A stretch of 64,000 bases of DNA from Flavobacterium sp. UBA7680 (GCF_002482975.1 NZ_DLHA01000019.1:154310-218309); one strand, 5' to 3'; counted from the first letter of the stretch, positions 23,389-33,752 are shown. Numbers and translations: made by a program. The notes: a model not told the origin generated them from the sequence alone.

Positions 23389-24372
23389 TTATTTAATCAC
23401 ATTAGCTTTTACGCCTTCGTTGGTGATAACAACGGGTTTAATAAAACCATTTTCATCAAAATGCATTTCTTCAATGCAGGTTTCTCTGGAGTTTCCATCG
23501 GTTTCTGTGAGTGGTCTTCGGTGGTAAACTATAAAATACTGGTCAGAATCTGGTTTTTTAATAACGGAATTGTGCCCGGCACCATTGGCAATTTTAAAAT
23601 CTTGTTCCAAAATTTTTCCAATTCTTTTAAACGGTCCCATTGGCGAATCAGCGATGGCGTAGGCTACGCAATAATCGGGTCCTGTCCAGCCGCCTTCTGA
23701 CCACATAAAGTAATATTTGTTATTTTTGATGAACATGAAAGGGCCTTCAACATAATTCTCTGGCGTAATTTCTTTAAAAACCGTTTTATCTTCAAAAGGA
23801 ATAAAACCGGTAAAATCAGGTTTTAGTTTGGCAATATTACAATGTCTCCATCCGCCGTAAATTAAATAATGCTGTCCGTCTTTATCCCTAAACACAAACT
23901 GATCAATAGGCTGTGCCCCATTATAAAATTTATCAACGAGCGGTTTTCCTAAATAATCTTTAAAAGGGCCTTCTGGTTTTGAGGAAACGGCTACGCCAAT
24001 TCCGCCAATTTCATTGTCACTCTGAATATCATTTGCGCCAAAAAACAAAAAGTATTTATTTTTATTTTTAATTATAGATGGCGCCCACATTGCTTTTTTT
24101 GCCCATTTTACTGCCGATGTATCTATAATTCTGGGATGTTTTTTCCAATTGGTTAAATCTTTTGATGAAAAAGCATCCATAAAAACCTGATCTTCATAAC
24201 GGGCAGAAAATGTGGGATAAACCCAATACGTTTTATCAAAAATAATTCCCTCCGGATCTGCATACCAGCCTTTGAATATAGGATTATTGTTTTTTTTCTG
24301 ATTTGAAACTGTTTCTTGTGCGATTGTTTTTGTGCACGAAATAAGCAGTAGAAAATATAATACTTGTTTCAT
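23389..24372 (-). CDS. GH43 family glycoside hydrolase, probable lipoprotein
   Basis: 327 aa, a single GH43 propeller. A very short signal ends in LLLISC, so lipidation at Cys13 is likely. Catalytic residues in order: Asp39 (GWYADPEG), Asp157 (QPIDQFVF) and Glu209 (NYVEGPFMF). Likely cleaves alpha-L-arabinofuranosyl or beta-xylosyl side groups in the periplasm or at the outer membrane. It lies 75 bp after the GH31 gene and probably shares its transcript and LacI-type operator. It has no carbohydrate-binding module, unlike the 14207-16330 enzyme. Confidence 0.88.
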   Translation of the reverse strand: MKQVLYFLLLISCTKTIAQETVSNQKKNNNPIFKGWYADPEGIIFDKTYWVYPTFSARYEDQVFMDAFSSKDLTNWKKHPRIIDTSAVKWAKKAMWAPSIIKNKNKYFLFFGANDIQSDNEIGGIGVAVSSKPEGPFKDYLGKPLVDKFYNGAQPIDQFVFRDKDGQHYLIYGGWRHCNIAKLKPDFTGFIPFEDKTVFKEITPENYVEGPFMFIKNNKYYFMWSEGGWTGPDYCVAYAIADSPMGPFKRIGKILEQDFKIANGAGHNSVIKKPDSDQYFIVYHRRPLTETDGNSRETCIEEMHFDENGFIKPVVITNEGVKANVIK

Positions 24373-24447
24373 AACATTTGGTTTGGTTTAAGGTTAGTTA
24401 CAGCAATTTATGAAATTTAAAAAAATGTGGTTTTATTCTAATGAAAT

Positions 24448-26613
24448 TTACTTTAAAGTAATTGTAATTCCATCTTTAAGATTTCCGTTTCCTGTATACG
24501 TTTTACCGTCAAGTAGTACATTTACAATGATATCTTTTACATCCTTGCTGCTATTTCTTTTACCTATTTGATCAGAAACTTTAACCACAACAGCATTGTC
24601 CTTTCTTTGCGCGCTAAAAGTTAACAAAGCGTAATCTTGTTTTTCAAACCCAAAACCATCTCCTTCATCGATATACAAATCTCCATTTGCTTTTCCATCT
24701 TTATCAAGACATACGAAAAGACTCAACGGATCGAATGAATTTTCTCCAGCGTTTTGAATAATTTTTCCGGCCGGAATAATGCTTCCGCCTTTTATACTCA
24801 ATTTGGCCTGATATTTATCTTGTTGGTCTCCATCAACTAAACTTAATTTTTCCCAAATTCCTGAAGGAAGTATCGGATCTTTGGCGAAAGCCGGAACAAC
24901 CAAAAGATTTTCTCCTAATAAAAAGACCTGTTCTTCAGCTCTTAAGCTCGAATCTTTAGCATTTGCAAAAAATACCGGAGCCATAACGGGCAATCCTGTT
25001 TGTGAAGATTCATAAAAAAGCGTGTACAAATACGGTAATAAACGATAACGTCTTTCTAAAGCAATACGAGATGTTTTTTCAATTTCTGCGCCGTAAGCCC
25101 AAGGTTCTTTATCGTTTGTTCCTGCGCAGGCATGTCCACGTGCAAAAGGCATAAAAGCTCCAAAACCAAGCCAGTTTGCCCATAAATCTCCGTCTGTATT
25201 TCCAAGGAAACCTCCAATATCCGGTCCGTTAAACGGCTGTCCTGATAATCCCAAAGTAAGGGACATTGGAACCGATAATTTTAAATGATCCCAGCCCGCA
25301 TAATTATCTCCTGTCCAGGTTGCTGCATAACGTTGTCCTCCCAATAAATTAGATCGTGTAAGCAAAAAAGGACGTTTTGATGGATTTGTTTTTAAAATTC
25401 CGTTATAAGATGCTTCTACCATTAAACGTCCGTAAGCGTTGTGATAAAGTAAGTGAGAACCTTGTGGTAAATTTCCGCCTCCTTTGTGCGGCGTATCGTA
25501 TGGCATTGTTCCCAAACGTTTGTCTTCCGGAAAATCATTATCATTTACGGCAGGTTCGTTCATATCATTCCAAACACCGTCAATTCCTGTCGCTAAGAAA
25601 TCTTTGTAAAGTCCGCCCCACCAATTTCTTGTTTTCGGACTTGTAAAATCAGGAAAAGCACAATCGCCCGGCCATACTTTACCGTGATATTCTTCTCCGT
25701 TGTTTTGCATCACCCAAACATCATTTTGAGTTCCGGTATTATAAACAGCATAATCTTTATCTACTTTCACACCCGGATCAATCATATAAACAGCACGAAA
25801 TCCTTTTTTATGCAAATTATCATTTAGCACTTTCGGATTGCGAAATCTAATGCTGTCAAAAGTAAAAACCCTGTAACCCTGCATATAATCAATATCCATC
25901 CAGATTACGTCACACGGAATTTTCTTTTCTCTAAAAGTATCGGCGATTTCCATAACACGTTTTTCGCTGTCATAAGAAAATCGACATTGGTGATATCCTA
26001 ATGCCCAGCGAGGCGGTAATTTTATAGTTCCCGTTAATTCTGAAAGCCCTTTAATCACTTCCTGAGGTGATTTTCTATCAATAATATAAACTCTGAATAA
26101 AGCACCTTCAGAATTATAAATAATCTGATTTGAGTTTGTTATTAATTCCGCTTTCCAGGTACTGTCAAAGATAATTCCGAAAGCAGAACCATCTGCACGC
26201 ACGCCCATAACCCACGGATGCGTTTGATACAATCTTTTTCCGCCTTCAACGCTGTAAGCTCCGGTATCAGTATTCCATAATTTTATCGATTGTCCGTTAC
26301 GCAACAACGGGCCTGTTACTTCTCCTCCGCCATAAAGACTTATATCGCCTTTAAGATTAAGAACGGCACTTGCTTTTTCATTTTTAAACGTAAATTCAGG
26401 AACCAGCGACCAGTCTGATGGAAGCTTTCCTTTTGCTTTTGGTTCAGAAGCAAGAATTAACGATGGCGTTTTGTTTTTATCAAATCCTTTAGGAATAAAT
26501 TCTGCAATTCTGTTCCCTACTAATGAAGATTTTAATACTGAAATTTCCTGAGCAGTTGTTGTGGTTATTCCTGCTGCAATTAAAAAGGAAAATAAGATAG
26601 GTTTTAAATTCAT
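24448..26613 (-). CDS. GH31 family alpha-glucosidase-like enzyme
   Basis: 721 aa, signal peptide 1-21 (TTTTAQ). N-terminal mutarotase-like domain, then the barrel with WMDIDYMQGYRVFTFD, the nucleophile Asp350 in GVWNDMNEP and the acid/base Asp436 in WTGDNYAGWDH; a beta domain follows. The WNDMNE signature is that of classical GH31 alpha-glucosidases rather than the KTDFGE of alpha-xylosidases, so it should release alpha-linked glucose from the non-reducing end. Its promoter carries a perfect LacI-type palindrome at 26664-26679 and it leads the unit that includes the 23389 GH43 gene. Confidence 0.9.
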   Translation of the reverse strand: MNLKPILFSFLIAAGITTTTAQEISVLKSSLVGNRIAEFIPKGFDKNKTPSLILASEPKAKGKLPSDWSLVPEFTFKNEKASAVLNLKGDISLYGGGEVTGPLLRNGQSIKLWNTDTGAYSVEGGKRLYQTHPWVMGVRADGSAFGIIFDSTWKAELITNSNQIIYNSEGALFRVYIIDRKSPQEVIKGLSELTGTIKLPPRWALGYHQCRFSYDSEKRVMEIADTFREKKIPCDVIWMDIDYMQGYRVFTFDSIRFRNPKVLNDNLHKKGFRAVYMIDPGVKVDKDYAVYNTGTQNDVWVMQNNGEEYHGKVWPGDCAFPDFTSPKTRNWWGGLYKDFLATGIDGVWNDMNEPAVNDNDFPEDKRLGTMPYDTPHKGGGNLPQGSHLLYHNAYGRLMVEASYNGILKTNPSKRPFLLTRSNLLGGQRYAATWTGDNYAGWDHLKLSVPMSLTLGLSGQPFNGPDIGGFLGNTDGDLWANWLGFGAFMPFARGHACAGTNDKEPWAYGAEIEKTSRIALERRYRLLPYLYTLFYESSQTGLPVMAPVFFANAKDSSLRAEEQVFLLGENLLVVPAFAKDPILPSGIWEKLSLVDGDQQDKYQAKLSIKGGSIIPAGKIIQNAGENSFDPLSLFVCLDKDGKANGDLYIDEGDGFGFEKQDYALLTFSAQRKDNAVVVKVSDQIGKRNSSKDVKDIIVNVLLDGKTYTGNGNLKDGITITLK

Positions 26614-26656
26614 GTTAGAAAGTTAAATGTTATAAACGGTTATGAATCAACATATA

Positions 26657-26682
26657 CGAATATACTAAAACGTTTTAGTGTA
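26657..26682 (-). promoter_or_regulatory. LacI-type operator and -7 box of the GH31 gene
   Basis: ACTAAAACGTTTTAGT at 26664-26679, flanked by TAT/GTA to give a longer imperfect dyad. The adjoining minus-strand TATATTCG (26657-26664) is one mismatch from TAnnTTTG and overlaps the operator by one base, as at the sites near 60.03 and 62.82 kb. Confidence 0.75.
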
Positions 26683-26800
26683 TTTATAAAAATATTGACA
26701 AATTTTGTGTTTTTCAATTATAAGCTATGAACTGCCTTTTGTCCCGTCAATAAAATAACAAGCCAAAAGACAGTTTTATTTTGTTTTAAAAATAGTACTC

Positions 26801-27850
26801 TTACATAGCCGGAATAGCCAATACAGCTTCTTCCGACATTGGATCTCCAATTACCGGATTTCCGCTTTTATCCCATTTGATCTGCTGCATTCTTGGTGAC
26901 CTTTTTTCGCCGCAGCCTTCTCCCGGATTAGAATTAGCATGGTACAAAATCCAGTCTTCTTTACCGTTTGGCGATTTAAAAAACGAATTATGTCCCGGGG
27001 CATATACTTTACTTTTATCGGATTGACATAAAATAGGCTTATCCGATTTTACCCATGCCGAAGCATCCAGTAAATTATCTTTCCCTGTAAAGGTTAAAAG
27101 TCCCAAACTGTAATTATCTGTCCAACATCCGCTTGCAGAAAAAACAATAAACACTTTATTTTTATGAGATAAAAATTGAGGTCCTTCGTTTACGTTTACC
27201 TGCGGCGGATTTACATCGTCATGCAATGCACCAAATAATTCCCAAGGATTTGACGGACTTGAAATTCTCACTCTGTCTCCATCAATTTGTGTCGGGCTTT
27301 TCATTTTAGCGATGTAAATATTCTGCTGTCCGTTGGTATCTCCCTCCCAGCCAGACCAAATCATGTACAATTGTTTTTTGTAGGTGAACACATTTCCGTC
27401 AATTGCCCATTTATCTGTTTCGGCTGCAATTTTTCCTTTAAAAACCCATTCTCCTTCCATCGGATTTTTCGAAGCATTTTCTAAAACATACATTCGGTGT
27501 GTATTGTTAGAACCATTGTCTGCAGCAAAATACACATACCATTTGTTGTTGATGAAATGAAATTCCGGTGCCCAGATTTCAGCAGAATAATCGGTGTTTT
27601 TAGGCGCAATCCAAATGGTTTTCTTTTCGGCATTTTTTAAATCTGCCAGATTTTTAGATTTTAAAAGCACCAAACGATCCTGCATGGTATGCGTGTAGTA
27701 ATAATAACCATCATGATACGTGCTGTAAGGGTCTGGCCCGTAATCCAGAATAGGATTCGAAAAGGTTTGCTGCGCCGATGCAATATTGCCTGTGATACCA
27801 AACAGCATTAACAACAGAGTTTGTTTTAATATGGATTTTTTTCTTTTCAT
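26801..27850 (-). CDS. GH43 family glycoside hydrolase
   Basis: 349 aa, signal peptide 1-26 (NIASAQ). GH43 residues: Asp40 (DYGPDPYS), Asp151 (KWAIDGNVF) and Glu222 (NVNEGPQFL). The long loop before the acid (residues about 195-220) and GEGCGEKRSPRMQQ near the end resemble the arabinan/arabinoxylan-side-chain branch of the family; the exact linkage is uncertain. Divergent from the hybrid regulator gene. Its leader holds the AGGTTAGTTTATTCGAT element similar to the susC leaders, and its promoter block at 28081-28163 matches that of susC, so it probably responds to the same regulator. Confidence 0.88.
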   Translation of the reverse strand: MKRKKSILKQTLLLMLFGITGNIASAQQTFSNPILDYGPDPYSTYHDGYYYYTHTMQDRLVLLKSKNLADLKNAEKKTIWIAPKNTDYSAEIWAPEFHFINNKWYVYFAADNGSNNTHRMYVLENASKNPMEGEWVFKGKIAAETDKWAIDGNVFTYKKQLYMIWSGWEGDTNGQQNIYIAKMKSPTQIDGDRVRISSPSNPWELFGALHDDVNPPQVNVNEGPQFLSHKNKVFIVFSASGCWTDNYSLGLLTFTGKDNLLDASAWVKSDKPILCQSDKSKVYAPGHNSFFKSPNGKEDWILYHANSNPGEGCGEKRSPRMQQIKWDKSGNPVIGDPMSEEAVLAIPAM

Positions 27851-28259
27851 AAATAACTTTTGGTGTTTTTTTGATCCATTACTGGTCGTTTTTGTTTTTG
27901 GTTTTTAGGTTAGTTTATTCGATATGATTTTAAAAAATAACTTTTAACAATTTCATTTGTATTATTAAAAATATAAGTAATATTGCAATCGCTCTATTGC
28001 TGTTTATTTTGAGTCCTTTCAAAATATTTTGCTTATTTTTCAACAATTCCATAATTTATATATTAAAAAAATATCAATTTAATTTTTGACCAAAGTAGCA
28101 CACAGCTCACTTTATTTTTATCTCATTTTGTTTCACAATTGTGTTCAAATGGTTCAAATGTCCTTTTAAAACAAGGCAAAAGCGAGATAAAAATCAAAAT
28201 GAATGCTTGTGACACAAAAGGGGAAACTATTTTTATAAAAAATTAATAAAGACATTTAC
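27851..28259. other. divergent control region of the GH43 and hybrid-regulator genes
   Basis: 409 bp. Contains the leader element (27907-27923), AT-rich sequence, and the 83-bp block (28081-28163). No ORF supported. Confidence 0.6.
28081..28163 (-). promoter_or_regulatory. GH43 promoter with candidate hybrid-regulator operator
   Basis: Second copy of the 22947-23029 block. The dyad at 28124-28151 has a perfect CACAATTGTG core with CATTT/AAATG ends, and GTTCAAATG is repeated directly at its edge. The minus-strand end, TACTTTGGTCAAAAATT, matches the same place in copy 1. It lies 96 bp before the regulator start, so it may also affect the regulator itself. Confidence 0.55.
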
Positions 28260-31200
28260 ATGCAGCGCTTTTTAAAACTTGGGACATTAGCTTACTTTTT
28301 CTTTTTGTCTACTACCATTTTTAGTCAGGAATATTATTTTAAACATTATAAGGTTGAAAATGGAATGTCTAACAATACCGTTTTGGCTTCTATTCAGGAT
28401 AAAGACGGATTTTTGTGGTTTGGTACCAAAGACGGTTTGAACCGTTTTGACGGTTATCATTTTAAGACCTTCCGAAGCGGTGCAGATCCTAAAACTTCCT
28501 TAGGAATAAACTACATTCAGTCACTGCATGAATTCAAAAATTATATCTGGGTAGGAACTGATAAAGGATTGTATTCTTATGATAAAAAACTGGAAAAATT
28601 TACCTTTATAAACGAAGCCATCAACAACCGCATTAATGATATTGACAATGATTTAAAGAATAATTTATGGTTTATTTCTATTGGAACATTAATTAAATAT
28701 AATGTTGACACGAAAGAAACCAGAATGTTTGACGGCAGAAATTCCTTTTATGCCACTTCTATAACCTGCGATAAAAATGGTGTGATCTGGGTTTCTTCTT
28801 ACGATGATTTATACCGATATTCTGAAGCGACTCAGAGTTTTGATAAGATTAAAGTGCAAATGCCCAACAGCACTTTTTCAATCTCTGTAATTTATGCCTT
28901 AGATGCCAATTCCATTCTAATTGGAACGCGAGATCATGGCATTTACAAATATGATGTCGCAACGGGAAAAACTGCGCCATTTATTAATGATGTCGAAAAA
29001 CCGGTTTTTGTCCGTCAGTTTAAAAGAAACAAAAATGAATTGTGGATTGCCAGCGAATCTGGTGTTTATATTTATAATTTAAAAGATAAAACAACCCGAA
29101 ATTTACGCAAAAGTCCGAGTGATCCTTACGCCATTTCAGACAATGCGGCGTATTGTATTACGATTGATAAAGAAAACGGTGTCTGGATTGGAACTTATTT
29201 TGGCGGTGTCAATTATCATCAAAAACAATACGATCAGTTTAAGAAATACTTTCCGCGAAAAAGTGAAAATGCAATTGTTGGAAGTGCCGTTCGGGAAATT
29301 CACAAAGACGATCACGGGAATCTCTGGATTGGTACGGAAGATGCCGGAATCAACAAGTTTAATTTACAGACCAAGAAATTTGTAAATTTTAAACCCGACG
29401 GAACAAAATCGGGACTTTCGTTTTATAATATACACGGCGTTTTACCCAGAGGAAATAAAATCTGGATTGGAACTTTTGAGCACGGACTTGACGTTATGGA
29501 CGCTGCAACCGGAAGGGTTATCAAACATTATGACCATACTACGAGCAGTTTTAAAAGTGATTTTATTGTTACGTTTTACGAAACTCCCGATAAGAAATTA
29601 TACGTAGTAACGTCTGTTGGAATTTATTTGTATGATGAGAAAAATGACAGTTTTAAAATCTGTGATTATTTTTCAGAAAGCACACATTTTACCTGTATGT
29701 TTAACGACAAAGACGGGAATTTATGGGCGGGATCTTATCGCGACGGATTGTTTTATTATAATCCAAAAACGAAAGAAAAAGCAGTTTACAGACACGATTT
29801 TAAAGAGGATAAAAGTATTAGCAATGATTTTATCACTTCGATTTTTCAGGACAAGCAAAATAACCTTTGGATTGCAACCGAAAATGGTTTGAATTTATTT
29901 GATTTTAAAACGAAAGTATTCAAAAAATTTACGACTAAAGATGGTTTTTCGAGCAATGTAATCTATTCTATTTTGCAAGATGAAAATCAGAATTTATGCA
30001 TAACCACTTCAAAAGGATTAGTAAAATTCAATTATAAAACAAAAGCAGTTAAAATTTTCACGACGGCAAACGGTTTACTGAGCGATCAGTTTAATTACAG
30101 TTCTGCTTTTAGGGATTCTAATGGCGATATGTATTTTGGAAATCTGAACGGAATGATTAGTTTTAATCCTAAAAATTTCAGCACTTACAAATACAATCCT
30201 CCTATTTTTATTACGGGACTTCAAATCAATAATCAGGATGTAATTGTAAATGATAAAGATTCTCCGCTAGATGAATCTGTTTCGTATATCAAAAAAATTA
30301 CTTTAAAAAATTATCAGTCTAATTTTAATATTGATTTTGCTTCGCTGAGTTATACTGCACCCGAACTTACGCAATATTGGTATAAACTCGACGGAATCAG
30401 CGATGACTGGGTTTATCTCAATAAAAACAATAAAGTGTTTTTTACGGAACTTCCTTCCGGCAGTTATAAATTCAGGGTAAAATCGTTAAGTGCAGGCGGA
30501 ATCTGGAGCAAAGAAGCTGTGGTAGAAATTACCATTTTACCACCTTTTTGGGCAAGCGGTTATGCTTTTTTCTTGTATTTTTTAATTATTTCGGGATGTC
30601 TTTACTGGCTTTTACGTAGATATCATCATATGAATATCAAGGAAAATAACCAGAAAATTGCCAACCTGAATAACGAGAAAGAGAAAGAAATTTATCATGC
30701 TAAAATCGAATTCTTTACGAATGTAGCGCATGAAATACGAACGCCTTTAACACTGATTAAAAGTCCGTTAGAAAGTTTATTAAAAAGAACGTACGAGTCT
30801 CCGGAAATTATCCCGAATTTATCTATAATGGAGAAAAATACTTCCCGTTTATTGAATTTGGTAAACGAGCTTCTGGACTTTAGAAAAACAGAAATGGAAG
30901 GTTTGGGACTGACTTTTGTGGAAACAAATATTTCATTATTAGTGAGACAATTACACTCGCAGTTTACACCTTTAATTGAAGAAAGAAATATTCATTTAGA
31001 ATTGGAACTGGGAGAAAAAAATATCTACGCTTTTGTTGATGAAGAAGCGATTCGAAAAATCCTGACCAATTTAATTAGCAATGCCATTAAATATGCTAAA
31101 AAAGAAGTGATTATTACTTTGTTCAGAGATGAAGATTCACTGGAATTTATCGTAAAGAACGATGGAAATTTAATTCCGAAAAGTCTTAAAAGTAAAATTT

Positions 31201-32210
31201 TCGAACCTTTCTTTAGAATTTTAGGTTCTGAAACACAAACCGGAACTGGAATTGGTTTATCGCTCGCCCACTCTTTGACAGAACTGCATAACGGAACTTT
31301 AAAACTACAGTTTGTAGACGATTCTATGAATACTTTTGTTTTGAGACTGCCGCTGCGTCAGCAAAGTGAATTTCATTTGTATAAAGATTCGGCTGATACG
31401 GTAAAAGATAATGATGAAGAATTTGAAAATGAGATTACGGCTAAAAATGTAAAAACCCAAATCCTGATTGTGGAAGATAATCTTGAACTTCTCAATTTTA
31501 TGAGTAAAGAATTGAGTAAAGAATATAAAATCTATAAAGCGGCAAACGGTGAAGAAGCTTTAAAGATTATTCACAATCAAACGATTCATATTGTCATAAG
31601 CGATATTACAATGCCAATAATGGACGGAATCGAATTGTGCAGCCGTATTAAATCTAATATTGAAACCAGTCATATTCCGGTGATTTTATTGACTGCTTTA
31701 AGTGCTATCCAAACTCGTATTAAAGGCCTCGAATCTGGAGCTGATGCTTATATTCCGAAACCATTTTCAATGGATTTTATTCTGGCACAAATTGATAATT
31801 TACTATCAAACAGACGTCACGTTATGGAGTATTATGCGAGTTCTCCTTTATCGCATTTAAAATCTATTGCCCATAATACCATCGACGAAGAATTTATTAA
31901 AAAACTGGATGATATTATCGATCAAAATATGGCTGACACGAATTTAAGTGTTGAATCTCTTGCCGATATTTTACACATGAGCCGTTCAACTTTATACCGA
32001 AAAATTAAAGATATTTCCAACCTAAGTCCGAACGAACTGATTAATAACGCCCGTTTGAAAAAAGCCGCCGAATTACTGCTTTCCGGCAAATACAAAGTGT
32101 ATGAAATTGCCGAAATAGTAGGCTACAATTCGCAGTCCAGCTTCAGCAGGAATTTCCAAAAAAGCTTTTCGATGTCGCCATCGGAGTTTATTAATGCAAA
32201 CGAAAATTAA
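28260..32210 (+). CDS. hybrid two-component system regulator (HTCS)
   Basis: 1316 aa in one chain. Signal peptide 1-22; two seven-bladed propellers of Reg_prop repeats (LWIGTxxGLNxF-type) to about 690; a Y_Y_Y domain; one membrane helix near 765-785; histidine kinase with phospho-acceptor His824 (NVAHEIRTPL), N box (NLISNAIKYA, about 937-946) and G box (GTGIGLSLAHS); receiver domain with Asp1115 (VISDITMPIMDG); and an AraC-type DNA-binding domain from about 1210. Such proteins bind an oligosaccharide in the periplasm and switch on the cognate susCD locus. The candidate target dyad lies in the upstream region and before susC of locus 1. The gene converges on the MFS gene with 14 bp between stops. 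Confidence 0.95.
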   Translation: MQRFLKLGTLAYFFFLSTTIFSQEYYFKHYKVENGMSNNTVLASIQDKDGFLWFGTKDGLNRFDGYHFKTFRSGADPKTSLGINYIQSLHEFKNYIWVGTDKGLYSYDKKLEKFTFINEAINNRINDIDNDLKNNLWFISIGTLIKYNVDTKETRMFDGRNSFYATSITCDKNGVIWVSSYDDLYRYSEATQSFDKIKVQMPNSTFSISVIYALDANSILIGTRDHGIYKYDVATGKTAPFINDVEKPVFVRQFKRNKNELWIASESGVYIYNLKDKTTRNLRKSPSDPYAISDNAAYCITIDKENGVWIGTYFGGVNYHQKQYDQFKKYFPRKSENAIVGSAVREIHKDDHGNLWIGTEDAGINKFNLQTKKFVNFKPDGTKSGLSFYNIHGVLPRGNKIWIGTFEHGLDVMDAATGRVIKHYDHTTSSFKSDFIVTFYETPDKKLYVVTSVGIYLYDEKNDSFKICDYFSESTHFTCMFNDKDGNLWAGSYRDGLFYYNPKTKEKAVYRHDFKEDKSISNDFITSIFQDKQNNLWIATENGLNLFDFKTKVFKKFTTKDGFSSNVIYSILQDENQNLCITTSKGLVKFNYKTKAVKIFTTANGLLSDQFNYSSAFRDSNGDMYFGNLNGMISFNPKNFSTYKYNPPIFITGLQINNQDVIVNDKDSPLDESVSYIKKITLKNYQSNFNIDFASLSYTAPELTQYWYKLDGISDDWVYLNKNNKVFFTELPSGSYKFRVKSLSAGGIWSKEAVVEITILPPFWASGYAFFLYFLIISGCLYWLLRRYHHMNIKENNQKIANLNNEKEKEIYHAKIEFFTNVAHEIRTPLTLIKSPLESLLKRTYESPEIIPNLSIMEKNTSRLLNLVNELLDFRKTEMEGLGLTFVETNISLLVRQLHSQFTPLIEERNIHLELELGEKNIYAFVDEEAIRKILTNLISNAIKYAKKEVIITLFRDEDSLEFIVKNDGNLIPKSLKSKIFEPFFRILGSETQTGTGIGLSLAHSLTELHNGTLKLQFVDDSMNTFVLRLPLRQQSEFHLYKDSADTVKDNDEEFENEITAKNVKTQILIVEDNLELLNFMSKELSKEYKIYKAANGEEALKIIHNQTIHIVISDITMPIMDGIELCSRIKSNIETSHIPVILLTALSAIQTRIKGLESGADAYIPKPFSMDFILAQIDNLLSNRRHVMEYYASSPLSHLKSIAHNTIDEEFIKKLDDIIDQNMADTNLSVESLADILHMSRSTLYRKIKDISNLSPNELINNARLKKAAELLLSGKYKVYEIAEIVGYNSQSSFSRNFQKSFSMSPSEFINANEN

Positions 32211-32224
32211 TTGTTAATTAATAA

Positions 32225-33541
32225 TTACTTCAAAATTGTTTCCTGAAGTTCTTCCAGCGTTTTTCCTTTGGTTTCCGGCATCATGAAAATGACAAAAAAC
32301 AACTGGAAAACCATCATAATGGCAAAAATCAAAAATACGGCTGCTGCTCCAATTGTAGAGAATAAAAACGGAATCATAGATGGAATAATGGCAGCCAAAA
32401 CCCAATGTGTGGAAGATCCAAATGCCTGACCGCTGGCTCTTAAATGGTTTGGAAATATTTCTGAAATAAAAACCCAAATTACCGCACCTTGTCCTATTGC
32501 GTGTGAAGCTATAAATAAAAACAGAAAAATTGGAACCTGCAGTCCTTCCCATTTAAAGAAAAATGCCGCCGCAACTAATCCTAAGGAAATGACATATCCT
32601 ATTGATCCTATGTACATCAAAATTTTTCTTCCTAAAACATCAATTAAAAAAACACCGAAAAGTGTAAATATTAAATTGGTTATTCCGATGCCTACACTGC
32701 TCATTAAAGCGGCACTTTCGCCCAATCCTGCTTCTGCAAAAATTCTTGGAGCATAATACAAAAAAGCGTTAATCCCCGAAAATTGATTGAATACAGCGAT
32801 CAGAAATGCTAATAACAACGGAAATCGGTATTTCTTTAAAAATATAGTTTCGCCTTTATTGTTTTCATTATCGTTTCCCAAATGCATTTCGTGCAGTAAA
32901 TCTTCAATTTTAGCTGTCGGATCTATTTTTTCTAAAACTGCTTTTGCTTCAGTAATTTTTGATTTTGATAACAGCCATCTTGGACTTTCTGGAATTGTAA
33001 ATACTACAATCGTATAAAAAAATGCAGGAAATGCCATTATACCAATCATCCATCGCCAGGCATTTTCGCCCGCATCACGCAATAAATAATTAGACAAAAA
33101 CGCCATTAAAATTCCCAAAACAATATTAAACTGATACAGTGAAACCAATCGCCCTCTGTCTTTTGCCGGAGCAATTTCAGAAACATAAGCCGGAGCCGCA
33201 ATGGTTGAAGCACCAATTCCCAATCCGCCTAAAAATCTAAAGAAAGCAAAAGTCCACGGATCATTTGCCAATGAAGAACCTATTGCCGAAACCAAAAATA
33301 AAATACCAATCCAGATCAGCGTTTTTTTACGTCCTAATTTGTTCGTGGGAATTCCGCCAAAAATGGCACCCACAACCGTTCCCCAAAGCGCCATTGCCAT
33401 AACAACAGATCCATGAAAAACATCAGATGTATGCCATAATTCCTGCAGTTTAGTGTCTGCACCAGAAATTACAACGGTATCAAAACCAAATAAAAACCCG
33501 GCCAATGCGGCGGTAACAGACCATAATAGTATTTTATTCAT
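32225..33541 (-). CDS. MFS sugar porter (sugar:proton symporter type)
   Basis: 438 aa, about 12 membrane helices. Sugar-porter motifs are present: GRKKTLIWIG after helix 2, DRGRLVSLYQ between helices 4 and 5, PESPRWLLSK before the central loop, DVLGRKILMYIG after helix 8 and PETKGKTLEELQ at the C-terminus. It should bring the released monosaccharide across the inner membrane; relatives transport xylose, arabinose, glucose or galactose. Divergent from GH3 across a 211-bp region with a perfect LacI-type palindrome, so both are likely under the same repressor. It is the only inner-membrane sugar carrier in the window. Confidence 0.92.
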   Translation of the reverse strand: MNKILLWSVTAALAGFLFGFDTVVISGADTKLQELWHTSDVFHGSVVMAMALWGTVVGAIFGGIPTNKLGRKKTLIWIGILFLVSAIGSSLANDPWTFAFFRFLGGLGIGASTIAAPAYVSEIAPAKDRGRLVSLYQFNIVLGILMAFLSNYLLRDAGENAWRWMIGIMAFPAFFYTIVVFTIPESPRWLLSKSKITEAKAVLEKIDPTAKIEDLLHEMHLGNDNENNKGETIFLKKYRFPLLLAFLIAVFNQFSGINAFLYYAPRIFAEAGLGESAALMSSVGIGITNLIFTLFGVFLIDVLGRKILMYIGSIGYVISLGLVAAAFFFKWEGLQVPIFLFLFIASHAIGQGAVIWVFISEIFPNHLRASGQAFGSSTHWVLAAIIPSMIPFLFSTIGAAAVFLIFAIMMVFQLFFVIFMMPETKGKTLEELQETILK

Positions 33542-33639
33542 AATAAGTATTTGTTAGTATCATCCATATAAAAACTCACAAAAAACTATAGTAACTAAAA
33601 AAAATCACATAATTTTTTATCAAATGTAAAAAAAATATT

Positions 33640-33672
33640 TTCAAATACTAAAACGTTTTAGTATTTTTATTG
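33640..33672 (+). promoter_or_regulatory. LacI-type operator between MFS and GH3 genes
   Basis: ACTAAAACGTTTTAGT at 33647-33662. In the GH3 direction TATTTTTA (33662-33669) starts on the last operator base and is one mismatch from TAnnTTTG. TTTC at 33640-33643 is a near -33 box 18 nt upstream of it. The geometry equals that of the other copies. The opposite strand has TAGTATTTG, a less regular box for the MFS gene. Confidence 0.7.
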
Positions 33673-33752
33673 AATTATTAAATGTTTAATTTTTCAAAAC
33701 CAAAAAATTGCTATTCAACAAAACTTAAAACTACTACCGCAAAATAAACCAC

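Noticed and set aside
32214..32552. 112-codon minus-strand ORF
   Set aside because: It overlaps the C-terminal part of the MFS gene in another frame; the MFS frame has clear sugar-porter motifs.
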